The position numbers and the translations under genes were made by a program. Under the pieces are notes generated by a model. The model did not search any database. It saw only the letters and a list, made by a program, of their open reading frames with translations, and was not told the DNA's origin. From Merluccius polli (Eukaryota > Chordata > Actinopteri > Gadiformes > Merlucciidae), in NCBI GenBank assembly GCA_030340625.1, contig JAOPHQ010004842.1, positions 272,501-336,500 of the forward strand: DNA of 64,000 nt. The letters are read 5' to 3'. Position 1 is the stretch's first letter; each line of letters starts with the position of its first letter. This document shows positions 10,683 through 23,716 of this stretch, piece after piece.

Positions 10683-13442
10683 AGACACATTCGACATGCA
10701 ATCATATCTGTTTACCAGGTGGTCAGAGAGACGCCATTGGCCAGAGTTACACTCATTCTGTCTTCTGAACACCTTCAAGATCACCTTTTAAGCCATGGAA
10801 ACCCCCCCCAAAACTCCACTGCATACACAACTAATACAAGAATGGACACGTGTGTGTGTGTGTGTGTGTGTTACAATATTGCTCAGGTTTCAGCTATACA
10901 AATTTTTCCTTTATTTGGTTGAATGGTAAAAGTGAAAGACTTGGGTCAGGGCTGCAGTCATACTCAAACACTCCTGAACATGGCTGCCTGTGGAGCCACA
11001 TTTACGGGGCGTTGCAGTGATAAATGGTTGTATAAATAAACTAGACTTGACAACCGATGATTAATGGTATTTGGACTCTCTTCTTCTTCTTCGGCTGCAA
11101 ACAGCAGTAAGACTCTTTTATTTGAAGATACTTAAATATCAGTCTTGTCAGAGATGATCTCTGCTATAGGGGCCTCCAAAGAGAAGCAGAGGTTACGCCA
11201 TTAAAATGAAACCGGCTCATACAATCCCCCCCCCCCCCCCCCTTTGCATCCACCCTTCATAGCAGAAAATGCCAGAATTTGACAGAGAAGCAAAACAGTA
11301 TAAAGGGCTTATGGTGATGACCTGTTTAGAGCGATACTGCAAAATATTGGCATTTTAATAAAAACGCCTCCTGACATTTCTGTCATTGTCTAATTTTCCG
11401 CTGGCAGGGTGACCTTTCCTTAGCCTCTCCTTTGAGCTCTCCTTCCTGCTCCTCCTCGCGTCATGGAGGCGCTCTGACCAACACAGTAACACACTGTGGA
11501 TAATAATAATCATACCAATAATCATAGTAATAAAATTAACGAATAAAATAAAATGAATAGTGACATAGGAATTACATAACATAGTAAGACACTGTGGATA
11601 GTGATAATCATACCAATAAACATAATACAAAAAATAAATACAATTAAGTGTTTCACAAGTAGAACTAAAAATGAAATGACAAAATGAATGTGTACATATC
11701 ATAAAATAAATATACAAATGTAATAAACGTATACATAAACAAGGCTAATCCAATCAGGTCATCAGAGAGGGAGGGAGAGGGAGAGAGCGAGAGAGAGCAG
11801 ACATAAAACTCCCATTGATAAAATGTTCAAAGAAAATAAGCAGCAGTGCTTAGCTCGCTGTAGCGAGACAGTATAGCTATGTGGGGAGCTTAATGTACTG
11901 CGTGCCGGACGAATAATTAGGCCAGCGCATTTGTCAAATTGCAGGAACATGAAGGTGAACAGATTTGCCCTGTAGTTTATCTCCAGAAAGACTTCTGTCG
12001 TGTGCTTTTCCTCCTGATTTACGAAGAGCAGGCGGCTTTAGCCCAGTTTACAGCTCTGGAGATTTGGTCAAAGCGCAGTATGCTAATACATTTTTCTGCC
12101 GGTGTTGTTTACTATTTCTCTCCCTTACTGACATTTAAAATAAATAATAATTTTCCTTGCCTTGAATTTGGAAGTTGTGTGTGTGGGTGCGTGCTTTATG
12201 TGTTAGAGGTTATGTTTGTGTGTATATGTATGTGTGTTTGTGTGTGCATGAGTGTACATGTTTGTGTACTGTATGTAGGCCTATATGAATGCAAACTTTG
12301 CATGTTTGTGTGTGTGTGTGTGTGTGTGTGCATGTGCACACATGTATGTGCAGGGTGTGATTATTGGTGCGCCTGCACGTGTGCGTAGGTAACGGTGTAT
12401 GTGGGCATTAATGCATATCATCATACAACACAAGTCACACACATAATAAACCATGACATAGAGACATTCAGTGTTTGTTCACTGTTACACGTTACTCTGT
12501 TATCTTCCGTCATTATTAAGACATTAAATGCACTGAATATTTCCAGCTGGTTGCCAGACACAATGTAAAGCAGTCACACACTGTTCATGGGACCAATTTA
12601 ATTAGCCAAGACAAGCACATTCTTCTTAAGATGTCTTTAGCTCCTAATAAGATGTCAGACTATTCTGGCACCCGGGTATACTGAGAAAATCAAGCACATT
12701 GTTTAAAGGAATAAGTCTTTTTTTCCCTCCCAAAGAACCAACCTTTTTGGCAAACAAAAGGAAGCCTATTTGTCTAAGCCTGAAGCAATATCACTTTGGC
12801 ACATTTTCAGCATGAGATTGGATACCCAAGGACAGCCGTGCGCGGGAAAAAAATGACTATCTTAACAATTTATTGGCCTTAAAAGCCTGTTTTCTATGAA
12901 AACGAGAACAGAGATTTGCTAATGGTGTCAGACAGTTTTACATCCCTAGGATTGTTTATCCACTTGAAAATACGTTTGAAGTAAATAGACGGCCTTAAAA
13001 AGTTGGCCTCGCTTTTGTGACTATTTGCATACTCATCGGTATGTGTAGGGCTCACCTTTCTCCATTTCCAATCTATTGCACTAGGTTATTCTCCAATAGA
13101 TCTCTTTTCAAGTCATCCATTTGAACACGGCACAAAGTTGGTTTAAAAAGACAACACCCCACCCCCGTCCCCCATTTATTTGGCACACGAACAGTTTTTA
13201 CACTTTTGTGGTTCGGTTTTTTTTCCACTCACTGTTCAATTGCACGATACAACTAGGGAATTTACTGAACTATAAATTGTTATGGATAATATTGCAACGG
13301 AGAGATGGAGGAGAGATTACTATACTCTCTAAGTTATGTTTCATTTTGAGATACTTCAATGCGATAGATTCAGTATTTTTGGGGGGGATGATGACCCTGT
13401 TCTTGGAAGGAAGAACAACTCTAATTATTTAGCATTTAGGTA
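10683..13442. other. No gene; several simple repeats
   Basis: It holds (TG)n at 10852-10871, a C17 run at 11226-11242, a diverged direct repeat of about 50 bp (11480-11530 against 11577-11630, both containing CACTGTGGATA), a GA-rich tract at 11766-11798, and imperfect (TG)n at 12175-12385. No supported frame. Confidence 0.6.
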
Positions 13443-13624
13443 CCAGTTGCAGTCTCGTGGTTCGGCTGTTTGACTGTTTGCCGAAAGAATCTGGATTTGA
13501 AACCCCAATCTCTGCGGTCTACCTTGTTGTCTTGAGCAAGAAGGTAACCTAATCCTTACCTGCTTAATAACATATATCTAAAAAAGTTGCTCTGGATAAA
13601 ACCATCTGCTAAATGACAAAATAG
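13443..13624 (+). mobile_element. tRNA-derived SINE, near full length
   Basis: TGCCGAAAGAATCTGGATTTGAAACCCC (shown in part) marks the head. It is followed by TCTTGAGCAAGAAGG, CCTTACCTGCTTAATAACAT and the tail GCTCTGGATAAAACCATCTG, ending in AAATGACAAAATAG. Confidence 0.85.
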
Positions 13625-14349
13625 CAATATTACATAACCATTTAAGAACAACAGATAGTTACTTCTACGAAAAACTGGCCACAACTCATAAACCCCTCTG
13701 GGATCAGCTGTACAACATAACATACAGTTCCATGAAAACAGACCAAAAAAAAGGTTTTAATAACGACTAAAGGAGATTGGGCCAAAACCGGAAATGGAAA
13801 AAAATTAAATAAAATGGAAGAAATGGCCCAAGATTCAATGAAATTAGCTTTATATAGGCTTCCCCGGCTGGTTATAATTGCGATGCTACAATCCCCACTT
13901 TTGGGTAGAATCCGTTAAGCAGAACACGGTAACGTATTGTCTTTATCTTTCCCTCCAACCTGCAACAGATTACCAGCACTACCCTATAAATCAGCTCTAC
14001 TGTGCTCCAGGTTATCAAAATGCAAATTATGTAGTGAAAATAAAATACAAACATGAAATAATAAAAGGGTTACATTATTAGCCTTGTACCTTTAAATGTA
14101 CCGTTCCCTCCCGCGTTATGTGTTCTTTATTTGTACGTTTTGGGAAGATATCGCTTCAGCATCGGTCACGAGTTGTAATTGCAAATTGCAAACAGCTTTA
14201 AAATGTTGCTTTATTATCATCGGTGACAGCTACCTTCTGCCACTGCCTGTTTTTCCATTGATTTAATTTGCATGTCTCCCCCCATGTTCACCACTCCATT
14301 TCCAACATGGACGGTTGTCTGTCTTTTCTCGACCACAGGTTCTGCTATT

Positions 14350-14370
14350 TGTGTGTGTGTGTGTGTGGAT

Positions 14371-14402
<32 letters not shown>
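14350..14402. repeat. (TG)n followed by a 32-G run
   Basis: A pure G tract spans 14371-14402. Poly-G or poly-P frames across it are artefacts, and the exact length is likely to be unstable or mis-assembled. Confidence 0.9.
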
Positions 14403-14404
<2 letters not shown>

Positions 14405-15672
14405 AGATTAAGGTACAGTAGGCTTATATCAAACTATCCATCAAGATATTGTTGTTTTCCCACCAATACGGCTCAACCAACAATCTGCATGTTTAACATG
14501 ATTAACCCATGATGGAGTGAGTTGACTGCTTTAGACATCTTGTTTATCATTTTTCACCTTTTTAGTTGTTTAGTTGTTTCTTTCGGGGAGAATTTCTTCG
14601 CTTTTCTTCGCAGACCAACATCAACATGCCATGACTAATGGCAGGCCCTAGAGGAAAGCTTTCGTTACTCCGTAAGTCCTGCCTATAACTCCCCACATAA
14701 TACATAATGCATCAAATTGCATTATTGAAGCCATCCAATCACATTAAAGGCTAACAGTGAGAGTGAGGGGGAGAGAGAGTCACATTAAGAGCGAGAGGGA
14801 GACAGACACAGAGTGAGAGAGAAAGCTACAGAGCTAACAGGTGAGTGGGTGGCAGTCCAATTCCATCCCATAATAAATAAGGTTGAGCTGACCAGCTGGG
14901 ACTCCTGTGAAAGAAAAAAAACTGTCTCCATCAAGACTGACAGCTGCCAGCTAGCGTTGAGACTAGTCGGTGCCCCTGGCTGACCTCTTCCGATGTCTAG
15001 CAGGTATTTTCAGGCTCGCGGGCGTGGGTGGTAGACTCAGGTGTACGTGGTTAGACTTTTTTTTTTTTTTTTTGTTAACTCAACCGCAACATTTGAAATA
15101 AGGTCAGAGCATTTCAACCAAAAAGACAAATTCTGCTGCTCTGTTGCTTTTCTGTCATCTGGAAAATACCCACACCCATATTGGTCTGTATCAATTTGAC
15201 TAACAGAAAAATTACAGTTGGATATTGGCCAGGAAGAGTTTCAAAAGGCTGTGTGTTCAAATCACTGAATTGTTGAATTAAGTCAGTGAATTGCTGTAGC
15301 CAAACAAAAAGGTTGTGGGTTAAAAGAAAATTGTGCTCTGCTGAGGTACTTATTGCACAAGGACTTTTGGATTGATTTTTTAATATTCAGCAAATACTTT
15401 TTTCCATGCCATTCATAGACCAAAAACCATTTAAATTGTTTGTTGTTATGAACGTATGAAAAGCTTCTTTGATAGTAATAGTAATATATCTAGATAATTA
15501 ATTGGTGCACAACATCATAATGCTGGATTTGATTATTTTGTAAGATTGGCAAAAGATAGAGACAATGTGTTGTGACTTTCAGCCGGTCGTAACACATACT
15601 GTATCTAAATTGTACAAAGCCTGCATAGTCTACTAGTGCATAGTGTACTGTCCATCTGGCTATATGTAGTTT
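14403..15672. other. No gene; GA-rich stretch and T run
   Basis: GA-rich sequence at about 14757-14823 and a T run at 15058-15073. Otherwise unique sequence. Confidence 0.55.
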
Positions 15673-15845
15673 TAGCCTTGTATTGAAAGCAGCTTACAGT
15701 GAATTTATAAAAAAAAATGTTACACTAATGAACAGGTATGGGGTTTGGTATCTTGCTCAGGGATGCCTACAGGTATACTGTAGACAATGGGGGCATTGAA
15801 CCCAGAACCCCTTAGCTCGTAGTCAAACACTCTAACCACAAAGCT
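15673..15845 (-). mobile_element. tRNA-derived SINE, minus strand
   Basis: The minus strand reads head with GAACTCTAGC-like decay and GGGTTCAATGCCCC, then CTGTAGGCATCCCTGAGCAA, and ends with CTGTAAGCTGCTTTCAATAC as the decayed tail. Confidence 0.8.
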
Positions 15846-16929
15846 GGAGTTTCTGTGTTAGTCAACCACCTTTGGAGATCTTATTCATGGCGTTTTGTGT
15901 TTATTTTGCTTGTGACTGTTTTGCCTGTGAAACCGGTGAAACCATGGTTTGCGTTGTTTGAGTTGTGGCTGGTCAGAAAAAAAGATGTCTGTTCTCCCGG
16001 TTGTTTCACCTGGGTCTGCCCCCGCCTGGATGCTCTGGTTTCCTCCCCAGCAGGAGAAACATGTTTCTGGGCATGTTAGCGTACGCAGCCCAGGGGGCCA
16101 CGGCTGGAACACAGCACATTTGATGCTCAGTGAGCACATCCGGCAGAAATAAAAGTCAAAATAAGAAATAATAATAACCATGTTATTCCATTTCCTACGA
16201 AGACATGCTGACACAAACCGACAGAGGATTAAAGTAGCAGTTGTCTTGTGTTTCAGTTGAACATCATTTCAGCAAGCAGTTTGCTCAAATACGCTTTGTG
16301 ATATATATTGAAATATATTTAAATAATTCAGTTTACATTAATTGGTAGTGCCCTCATCAATTAATTATTCATGGGATATGTCTTATGACATATTGTGAGT
16401 ATATAAAGGGAATATGATAAGAAAAATGGTAAAACACATACCAAGTAGTAGGCCTACGACTACTTCTACAGTAAATATACAAGGACAATTTTTGACAGTG
16501 TTTATCACAAAGGTGAGCATCAGTTGCATTCAAGACCAGCAACATAATTACAAAATAAACACCAAGACAGTTCAAAGAGTGTAATCACAGTGTTTGCGAA
16601 AGTCATGCTGGAAGATTACACAGCGCGGAGAAAGCTCAGCACGCAACGGCATGGCCACCTTTACCATGCTTTTCACTGCTCTCTACCATACAAATATGTT
16701 TTTCATCCATGTGACATTTCCATTATGTCCGACACAGACCTAGACACACTGCCATAAAAGGAGGTGCAATATGCATTGTTCAGCGTTGTGAAGAAACATA
16801 TTCAGTGCAGTGTTACATTTTGTTGCCATTTTGTATAGCAGTCAACGCAGCAGCACACTCAACTTAAGTAGTACAGTTCATAGTACAGAACGCCCCCACC
16901 ACCACCACAACTTCCACTCCACTCAAAGT
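15846..16929. other. No gene seen
   Basis: Frames up to 109 codons (15855-16214, both strands) overlap each other and show no domain. I treat them as chance. Confidence 0.5.
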
Positions 16930-17045
16930 GAAAGGGGTGCAGGCCAATACTTTTCTCAGAAGGGGGCAATGGGAGTCGAACCCCTCACCCTGGTGGTGTT
17001 ATGGGAACACAGTGCTGTTGGCATGATAGCCTACAGCCGAACTGT
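16930..17045 (-). mobile_element. Possible diverged SINE head with a tRNA-type B box
   Basis: On the minus strand GGGGTTCGACTCCC contains a perfect GGTTCGANTCC box near 16970, but I could not fold the neighbours into a complete tRNA. A decayed tRNA-derived SINE head is the more likely source. Confidence 0.4.
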
Positions 17046-17078
17046 GATGTGCGATCCCTTCGTTTATAAAGATCTTAA

Positions 17079-17502
17079 AGGACAATACCGGTCTGGCTGA
17101 TTTAAACCATAGTAACCGTCTCTCCTGGTTTCACTAAAATATAAGTTACCAATACAATTTGTCAAAATGACTTTGTTGTGCTGATTCTGCCTAAGAGCGC
17201 TTAGCATGAGCTCTTCCAACGAATGTGGTAATATAGCACTTGTGTCATCTGGAATCAGTACGCGTCAGTATGGAGTTTGTGCAAGTGTGTGGACAAAAAA
17301 AACAACAAATATCTTCTCCAAAGCGAAGACCAAAGTGCTAATGCTATTGTTTACCTTCGTGGTGAGACGCGCTCATGCGTAATGCTCTTCAGCAGAATTG
17401 GCACAACAAAGTCATTTTGACAAAAGATATTGGTAACAGATGTTTTAGTGAAGCCAAGAGAGACGGTGACGGCGGTTTGAGCACCCTGACAGGTATTGTG
17501 CT
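17079..17502. mobile_element. TTAA-target inverted-repeat element (Kolobok- or piggyBac-like), 424 bp
   Basis: Left end AGGACAATACC and right end, inverted, AGCACAATACC, each bounded by TTAA (17075-17078 and 17503-17506). The inverted similarity continues for roughly 90-120 bp, for example ACCGTCTCTC, TTTCACTAAAA and TTGTCAAAATGACTTTGTTG on both arms. A TTAA target is known for the Kolobok and piggyBac superfamilies; the AG start fits Kolobok better. No coding sequence remains. Confidence 0.8.
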
Positions 17503-17917
17503 TTAATGAGCTATGTGAATCAGCGGTGTGAATGTATCATCCTATTGATTGTCTGTGCTACTAAGTCCTCTATTTAACTTGAGTAAATCTGGGATTCAGC
17601 CGGTTGCTGAGTTATCCTCCGAATCGATTCCCTGTTCGATGCCAGTGGTCCTGTACTTGGCTTTCTGACCTGAGCAAAAGGAACATGATCGTTCATTGCA
17701 TAGGATCCCAACTAAGGCTAACTGATCAACTCATTTTATATTTATTTTGTTTTAAACTCTTCTACATGTTTTCATATTGTCCTTCTGGCCCAATTTTAAC
17801 TCTTTTATTCTAAATTATATCCATGCTGCTTTAGATTGTTTTTATGATGTGATTTTATTCTTGCTGTAAACTGTAAAGAGTATTTTGAAAAGTGTATGTA
17901 TGAATAAATAAATGTAT

Positions 17918-17947
17918 TATTACTGTTATTATTATTATTGTTATTAC

Positions 17948-17984
<37 letters not shown>

Positions 17985-17985
17985 T
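17918..17985. repeat. (ATT)n microsatellite
   Basis: ATT/TTA units with a few ACT/GTT interruptions. Confidence 0.9.
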
Positions 17986-18406
17986 TATAACCCAGAATTA
18001 ATAAAGTAGGCCTACAGCATAACACACCAACAGCCTTCCTTTTTGGAGTAAAGAAGTATCTGTCTTTTAATTGTAGTTGAATGATAAAAAATAACCAACG
18101 TACAAAGACTTTAAACACATACTTGAAAACAGCACAACCCTTGTCAAGCAATGTCATGGCTTGAATACACAAAAATATATTGACATGGACCATAAGAAGC
18201 TACATTTTTGCATGCTGTTTAGAGCCGTTTCTAATAGCACATGCTATTGCCAGCGACCATTTTCCCTTCACATGATGGTTGCCTAGATACACAGTGATTA
18301 GGTGCTTATGGACATCAAACAGGGAAATGCTTTTGTCATTTCGCACGTTGGTTGTGCTTGTTACATGTCGTTTTTGTTTTTTATTATTTATTTGTCCTTT
18401 ATCCCG

Positions 18407-18434
18407 CCCCCCCCACCCCCCCCCCCCCCCCCCC
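18407..18434. repeat. C-run, 28 nt with one A
   Basis: C8-A-C19. The P- and G-rich frames here are artefacts. Confidence 0.9.
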
Positions 18435-18589
18435 GCCGAGGAAGGGCGCCTGTGGTGGAAAAGCAAGGTAAACTGTTAAAATGATTCTGTTATGAATATC
18501 GCCGAGTCGTTGAAGTGTTGTTGAGCTATGTATGCGAATGATAAGAAGCTGTAAATCTGATCGTGAGTGTTACATAAAACCGAGATGGC

Positions 18590-18984
18590 ATAATAACCCC
18601 ATGACGCAAAGCCCCGCCCCCAAGAAACTAGAAACTTGAGTTTGCACTGGAGTTTATTCCTACTGACGAGCGAAAGAGGAAACTGTCGGCAACGCTGCAG
18701 CGAGGGAGATAGACTTGGCGATAATAATAATAATAAATAAATAAAAACGCGCACACAGGGTGCTTCAGCTAGGCTGCAGTAAGAGAACAAAACTAGCAGA
18801 GGAGATAAGCGGCTCGGGGGAACTGCTTCAAGTCACACTTCTGGAGATCCAAGAAACCCCTCCGCTGCGGACAGCCAGCCCATTTTGATCTCTTTCTTCT
18901 TCTTCTGCGTTCATCTCCGCCGATCGCGTTTCCTGATAGGCGACAGGAGCGCTGAGAGGGCCGGCCCTGATTAGAACTGCAGAG
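18590..18984 (+). promoter_or_regulatory. Candidate promoter/5' leader with GC box
   Basis: This stretch is richer in GC and CpG than its surroundings. It has an ATF/CREB-like TGACGCAA at 18602 and a GC box GCCCCGCCCCC at 18611, an (AAT)n run at about 18722-18745, then a GC-rich leader ending at an ATG in a fair context. No TATA box is evident. The promoter reading is an inference from composition and motifs; CAGE or RNA-seq would decide. Confidence 0.35.
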
Positions 18985-19146
18985 ATGATGGATCACATGA
19001 CCACAGGCCTAGCAGTGCACAATAAGAGCTGCTGCGGGACAACGTTGAGGGTATTATTGTTATTATTATACATCCATGCGGTGGGTGCTGTAACATCGGA
19101 AATATGTATTCTCAGTTTGTGGATCACGTTCTGTGAACGCCATTGA
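18985..19146 (+). CDS. Candidate short first coding exon, unidentified
   Basis: I do not recognise this gene. ATGATGG at 18985 follows the GC-box block and opens a 53-codon frame to a TGA at 19144. It begins MMDHMTTGLAVHNKSCCGTT, followed by a hydrophobic run VLLLLLYIHAVGAV that resembles a secretory signal peptide. Caution is needed because the leucine run is encoded by a small TTA/TTG simple repeat. Several GT dinucleotides after 19080 (for example GCG|GTGGGT at 19080) could be a donor site, so the frame may be cut short by splicing. It would be the first exon of a gene that continues out of view, or chance. The position after a GC-rich leader is the main support. Confidence 0.22.
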   Translation: MMDHMTTGLAVHNKSCCGTTLRVLLLLLYIHAVGAVTSEICILSLWITFCERH

Positions 19147-19180
19147 TGAATGCTTTCAACAACAACAAAAAAGGAAGAAT

Positions 19181-19277
19181 GACACGCCTACAGGTTAGGC
19201 AGGTGGACATTGGGGATCGAATCCAGAACCTTTTGGCTGGGAGCTGAGCACTGTAACCCCTACGATATCCTGCCCCC
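19181..19277 (-). mobile_element. tRNA-derived SINE, head portion
   Basis: The minus strand reads GGGGGCAGGATATCGTAGGG, then AGCCAAAAGGTTCTGGATTC and CCACCTGCCTAACC. The tail is missing. Confidence 0.8.
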
Positions 19278-19299
19278 AAAGTGACCCACAGTGGATCCG

Positions 19300-19438
19300 T
19301 GTCACGTCATTAATACGGGGTTAGGGCATCTTGCTCAAGGACACCTATACAGGAAAAGGCTGCGGAGATTGGAGATTGTACCCAGAAGCTTTCGGTTAAT
19401 AGTCATAAACCGTAAGCTACTAGACTGTCCTGCTCCCC
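19300..19438 (-). mobile_element. tRNA-derived SINE, head and middle
   Basis: A second minus-strand copy right beside the preceding one: GGAGCAGGACAGTCTAGTAG, AACCGAAAGCTTCTGGGTAC, GTCCTTGAGCAAGATGCCCT. It stops at ATTAATGACG before the tail. Confidence 0.8.
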
Positions 19439-20943
19439 ATTATAAAACTCATGAATAATTCCAATCTGTGAGTAAAGGCGTTTCCCGAGAGTCACACATG
19501 TAAGGGTACAGGATAAAAATGAATCAAACACAAGCGCAAACAAACAAAAACGTCCAACACAGAACCAAACATAAAAACCCATTTCCCTAGAAAAGAGTCC
19601 TTCCCCTTGCATCCTCCTCCAGTGTAGCCAGCAAGCGGTGAAAACCTGAAGTGGTTATAGATGCTGGAAATATCGACCTCCCCGAGAGCACTGTAATATC
19701 AATGCCTCAGGAGCACTGAGGGTGAGTAATTCCAAAGACCTGGGCCGAACAAAATCCCTAACTACCCCTTTAAAGCTGGATGTGTGACGGACCAATCAAT
19801 CATAGACATCCTTCCAGTATTACTTAATGTTTATACCTGGCCTTTATGGGGATACTGAAAAGTTTTGGCAATTCTTTTCTTTTTTTTTTTACCTTGCCAG
19901 GGTTGTGTATCTATACATCCTGTTGTCTTCTGTCCTCAACAGAGTCCAGTCTTATGTAAACCCCATAGCCTCTATGGCAGTATGTGATGTGTTTTAGATT
20001 AAATATTGAAGAGAGATGATTTAAAAGAAAATGGACAATCAACCGTAAGCACTGAGGAGTCTATTGACTTAATACAGGGATAGAATGGCAATTCTAAAAT
20101 TGCTTTTTAGAAGTTAATCTGGTACTACTTAGAGATAAATCTGACATGCATTAACCCAGTGAGGTCAAATGTAGGTATTCACAACTGGACAATTTAGATT
20201 TGAATAAAACTACAATAAAACAGTGAAAGTAAACAGCAATAAAATAAGCTATTTTGTTTTGTGTGTCCTCCTCCAAGTGTAAACTGAGACCAGAACATTT
20301 TCATTAAAGGAGTTAACATTACCCAAAGCTTGAATCACCAGTGTGGGAATTGCTTGTACACAATTTTAGGGATAATCTCCACATAAATTCTCTAAATGTC
20401 TTTTTTTCATGGTTTTATTGGGTATGGACAAATGTATTATTACATTTCTAATGGCTATTGGCTTGATCTTGGTGTGTGTGTTTTTTTATATCTGGACCCC
20501 CTCCCATGTCATGTACACTTATTGGATCCAGACATAAGGTCGTTATGTCACTAATAGACAGACAGTTTGGTCAGATCAGATACATTCAAAAGTTTCATCC
20601 CAGTCGAGTCAGTTTCTCTCTCTCACACAAACATATATTTTAACCTCAGTGTTTGTGGCGTGAAAGCATAGTGGGACCAATAAATACACATGTTTGTTTA
20701 AGTGGAGGTGTTTGTTTCATAAGTTGTTGTATCAGTTAATGTACCATTTTGACCTTGATTATTGTGTACCAACCACTGCCAGAATTATCTGTTGTCAAGC
20801 GTTTGTAAATAACTGACTACAATACCATGACGCAACCCTAACCCTAACTTTTGCCTAGCAAGCTGTAATAGCAATGCAACAATGCTAAAACGTGTTGTAC
20901 ACATATGCTTATTCTAGACCCATTCAACAGGCAAAAAAGGATA
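19439..20943. other. No gene seen
   Basis: Unique AT-rich sequence; no supported frames or repeat borders. Confidence 0.55.
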
Positions 20944-21139
20944 GGTAGGATACGGTGGCTAGTTTGTCTCTTAACTGAAAGGTTCTGGGTTTGAACCCCA
21001 CAATGTCTGCAGCAGTCTACCTGTAGGCATCCTTCAGCCACATGCCTAACCCACTACTTCCTTGCTAATAACATTTATCTAAAATATTACTAAAAATCAC
21101 TGTAAATTGCTTTGGGGAAATATGATAAATGATTAAATA
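20944..21139 (+). mobile_element. tRNA-derived SINE, full length
   Basis: GGTAGGATACGGTGGCTAG, AACTGAAAGGTTCTGGGTTT, CTACCTGTAGGCATCCTTCA, ACATTTATCTAAA and AAATTGCTTTGGGGAAATAT follow one another in the usual SINE order. Confidence 0.85.
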
Positions 21140-23654
21140 GTCATAATCAATTCTGTGCAGATGAACTGTTGTACAATTAGTATTCCAACCATGTCTCCCT
21201 TTGGCACTATTTAAACATTGGAGAGAGCACAGCATAGCTAAAATTAAGCAGTGTTTCAACAACTATGACTTTGAGTTCCATGGATGGCACATCGCAGGCC
21301 GCCAGCTGCCTCTCCACTTGGCAAGCTGGTTTCTTCTGGGTTGTCGGTGCAACACTACAAGCCAAGAAGAAGAAAAACAAACACAGAGCGGTGGGGGAAA
21401 AACTTGAGGCACTGCTGTAAAATCCTGGCTGACTTTGACAAACTGATTACTGAACAGACGGGGTAACATTCACATTAATCTGTGTAATCATCGTCAACAT
21501 GCCGTATCTTTGAAGGAGGAATTTCGTGACAAGGGGATAATCTTTGATATATTCCACGCTGTTCTATGTCTAATGCCAAATAGCTTAGTTATTGCTTTTT
21601 TTGTCTTCAAGGCTGGTTGTGTTAGGCCTCGGGAATGCATGAAAAAACGATGTATAAATATACAATTAATTTGGAAAAACTTGCGATATTTACTTGACTG
21701 GGATCAGGGGAGTCCACGTTGTTTTCAGTCTGTTAGGCAGGCATGCAGTTCTGAGAGGGAAATGGGAGAATACATGAATATCTCCCTCTCTCTTTCTTTC
21801 TGCGAGAAAGTATGTGGCTGATTTTCTGGAAACCAGCCTACGTCTTCTTCGGTTTCCTCTTCGATTCCCAGCAGAGTTGAGCTGTGTCAATACGACACGC
21901 TTGATTGTGTGATATCCTCTGAAACCAAATAACCTGTTTATTCCAGAGGAGCCCTGGCTGTCCCCTGCCATCTGCCCAAATGTTCAACATCTACTGACAA
22001 AGGGGACAAAAAAGAAATCCCCCTTTAAACTCCTGTTGATATCCATTATTGCCTCTTAATGGATATGACATGATGAGATATCAGAAAACAGCCCTGGATT
22101 TTTACATATATATTTCTCTAATCATTTTTGGAATTATCGTTTAATCTGTTTGTCAGTGCCTGCTTGCCAGTTTCCCCTTTCAAAAATAATACGAGATAAC
22201 AAAAAAAATGTGCATATCCCTATGTACCCATTAAAAAAGTGACATGCAGAAGTCACAAAGTTCATTCATTTAAATGAAATCCTTACTGCAGGAAGAAACC
22301 ACATGAGCACAAAGTCTCTTTTTTAATGTGTTTTTTTTTAATGTTTTGGTGAAGACAAAACCATCGTCTTTGAGTTTTTTTACAAAATTAGTTGAGCATC
22401 AGGAGCAGCAGTTTTTAGATGGACCGCGTGGGGTTCATGATGATAGGCGTCGACCTCCCGCTGTTGTCAGACCACCCACCGGGCCCTTTTCATTGCGTCC
22501 TCACAGCCTAAAAACAGGAGCATCCTGGTGGGGACGAACAAGGGGGAGAAGGAGTGCTGGCGAGTTTCCGCCACCCATGGGGCAAAGGTGTTATTAATGT
22601 AATATAACACATAAAGCCCACGGGGGGGAGGAGCGGGCATGCCTTTGAACATTCCCATGCGAACTGCCATGTTGTGAGCGTCTGTGCCTGTGTGTGGGTG
22701 TGTGTGCCTGTGCGTGGGTGTGTGTGGGTGTAGACACACTTAGACAAAATAGGTGCCAAAAAAGAAGATGCCGTGTGACCTTGTCAGGAAAAGTGTCTCC
22801 GGGAAGTCGCTGACTGGGTAGGTGGGCCTGCTGCTGCCTGGGAGCAAAACTTTTTTTATTCTGGCCTTGTTTAAAAGTATACCTTTGTTTGTTTTGCAGT
22901 GTGTTTATTTATTCTTTAGTCTGTTGTAGTGCTCTAGTGTGGTTGTTGTAAAAAAGTGTTTGATGCCACAGCTTCTGTTTTATATTTATTAGTTAATAAT
23001 AAGCTATTACCAGTCAACCCTTTAACCTCTATTATATAATGCATGTATGATTACCGTACCGCTGTTGAAATGTTCAAATGTGCTGTTGAAATTCAAATCT
23101 CAATGCTTGAAGTAGTATCAGCTACCTGACGTTACATTTCATGATTTAGATAGATCCAACATCACCACAGATAAAAGGTTCTGTCAAAACTCATTCAAAG
23201 CAACATTTCTGTTTGACTCATAAAGCGAAGGGGTGAGGAGCCTTGTGAAAAAAAAAGCTGGTGTGGGGAGTTCACCATGGGAATGGCAGACTGAGAGCTA
23301 GGGGTCTGAGGGGAGCCAAGTGGTTAACCGGGTCCAAGTGGTTAACCGGGCCCCGGCTCTTGATCGATCTCCGGTCAACACAGAAGGACGCGTGGGGCGC
23401 AGAGTTCGCCAGGGTGCCCTGTACTCCTCCTCCTTAACTTACTGATTTGACCTTTGACCTTTCAAGATGAACACTCTGGCCAGCGCTGGCCAGCGCCGCT
23501 GTACTCACTCCTCTCTCTTTTTTTTGAAATACTGTCAGACTGCGGTTGAAGCTGGAGTCAATGAACGAACACTGTGGCCCCTCGCGTTGATTTGAGTTGA
23601 TGTTCAACGGAGCGAATGGTGCAGGACAGTTTGGCTTTTTTGGGAGTGTCTAGT
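21140..23654. other. No gene; minor simple repeats
   Basis: Imperfect (TG)n at about 22683-22735. A 20-bp tandem duplication built on AAGTGGTTAACCGGG near 23318-23357. Frames of 93-103 codons at 21510-21971 overlap on both strands without domains. Confidence 0.5.
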
Positions 23655-23716
23655 ATATACATACATACATACATACATACATACATACATACATACATAC
23701 ATACATACATACATAC
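23655..23716. repeat. (ATAC)n microsatellite
   Basis: About fifteen ATAC units, nearly pure. Confidence 0.95.

Noticed and set aside
16930..17045. tRNA gene on the minus strand
   Set aside because: A perfect B box is present, but no acceptor stem, A box or anticodon arm could be assembled. More likely a SINE head.
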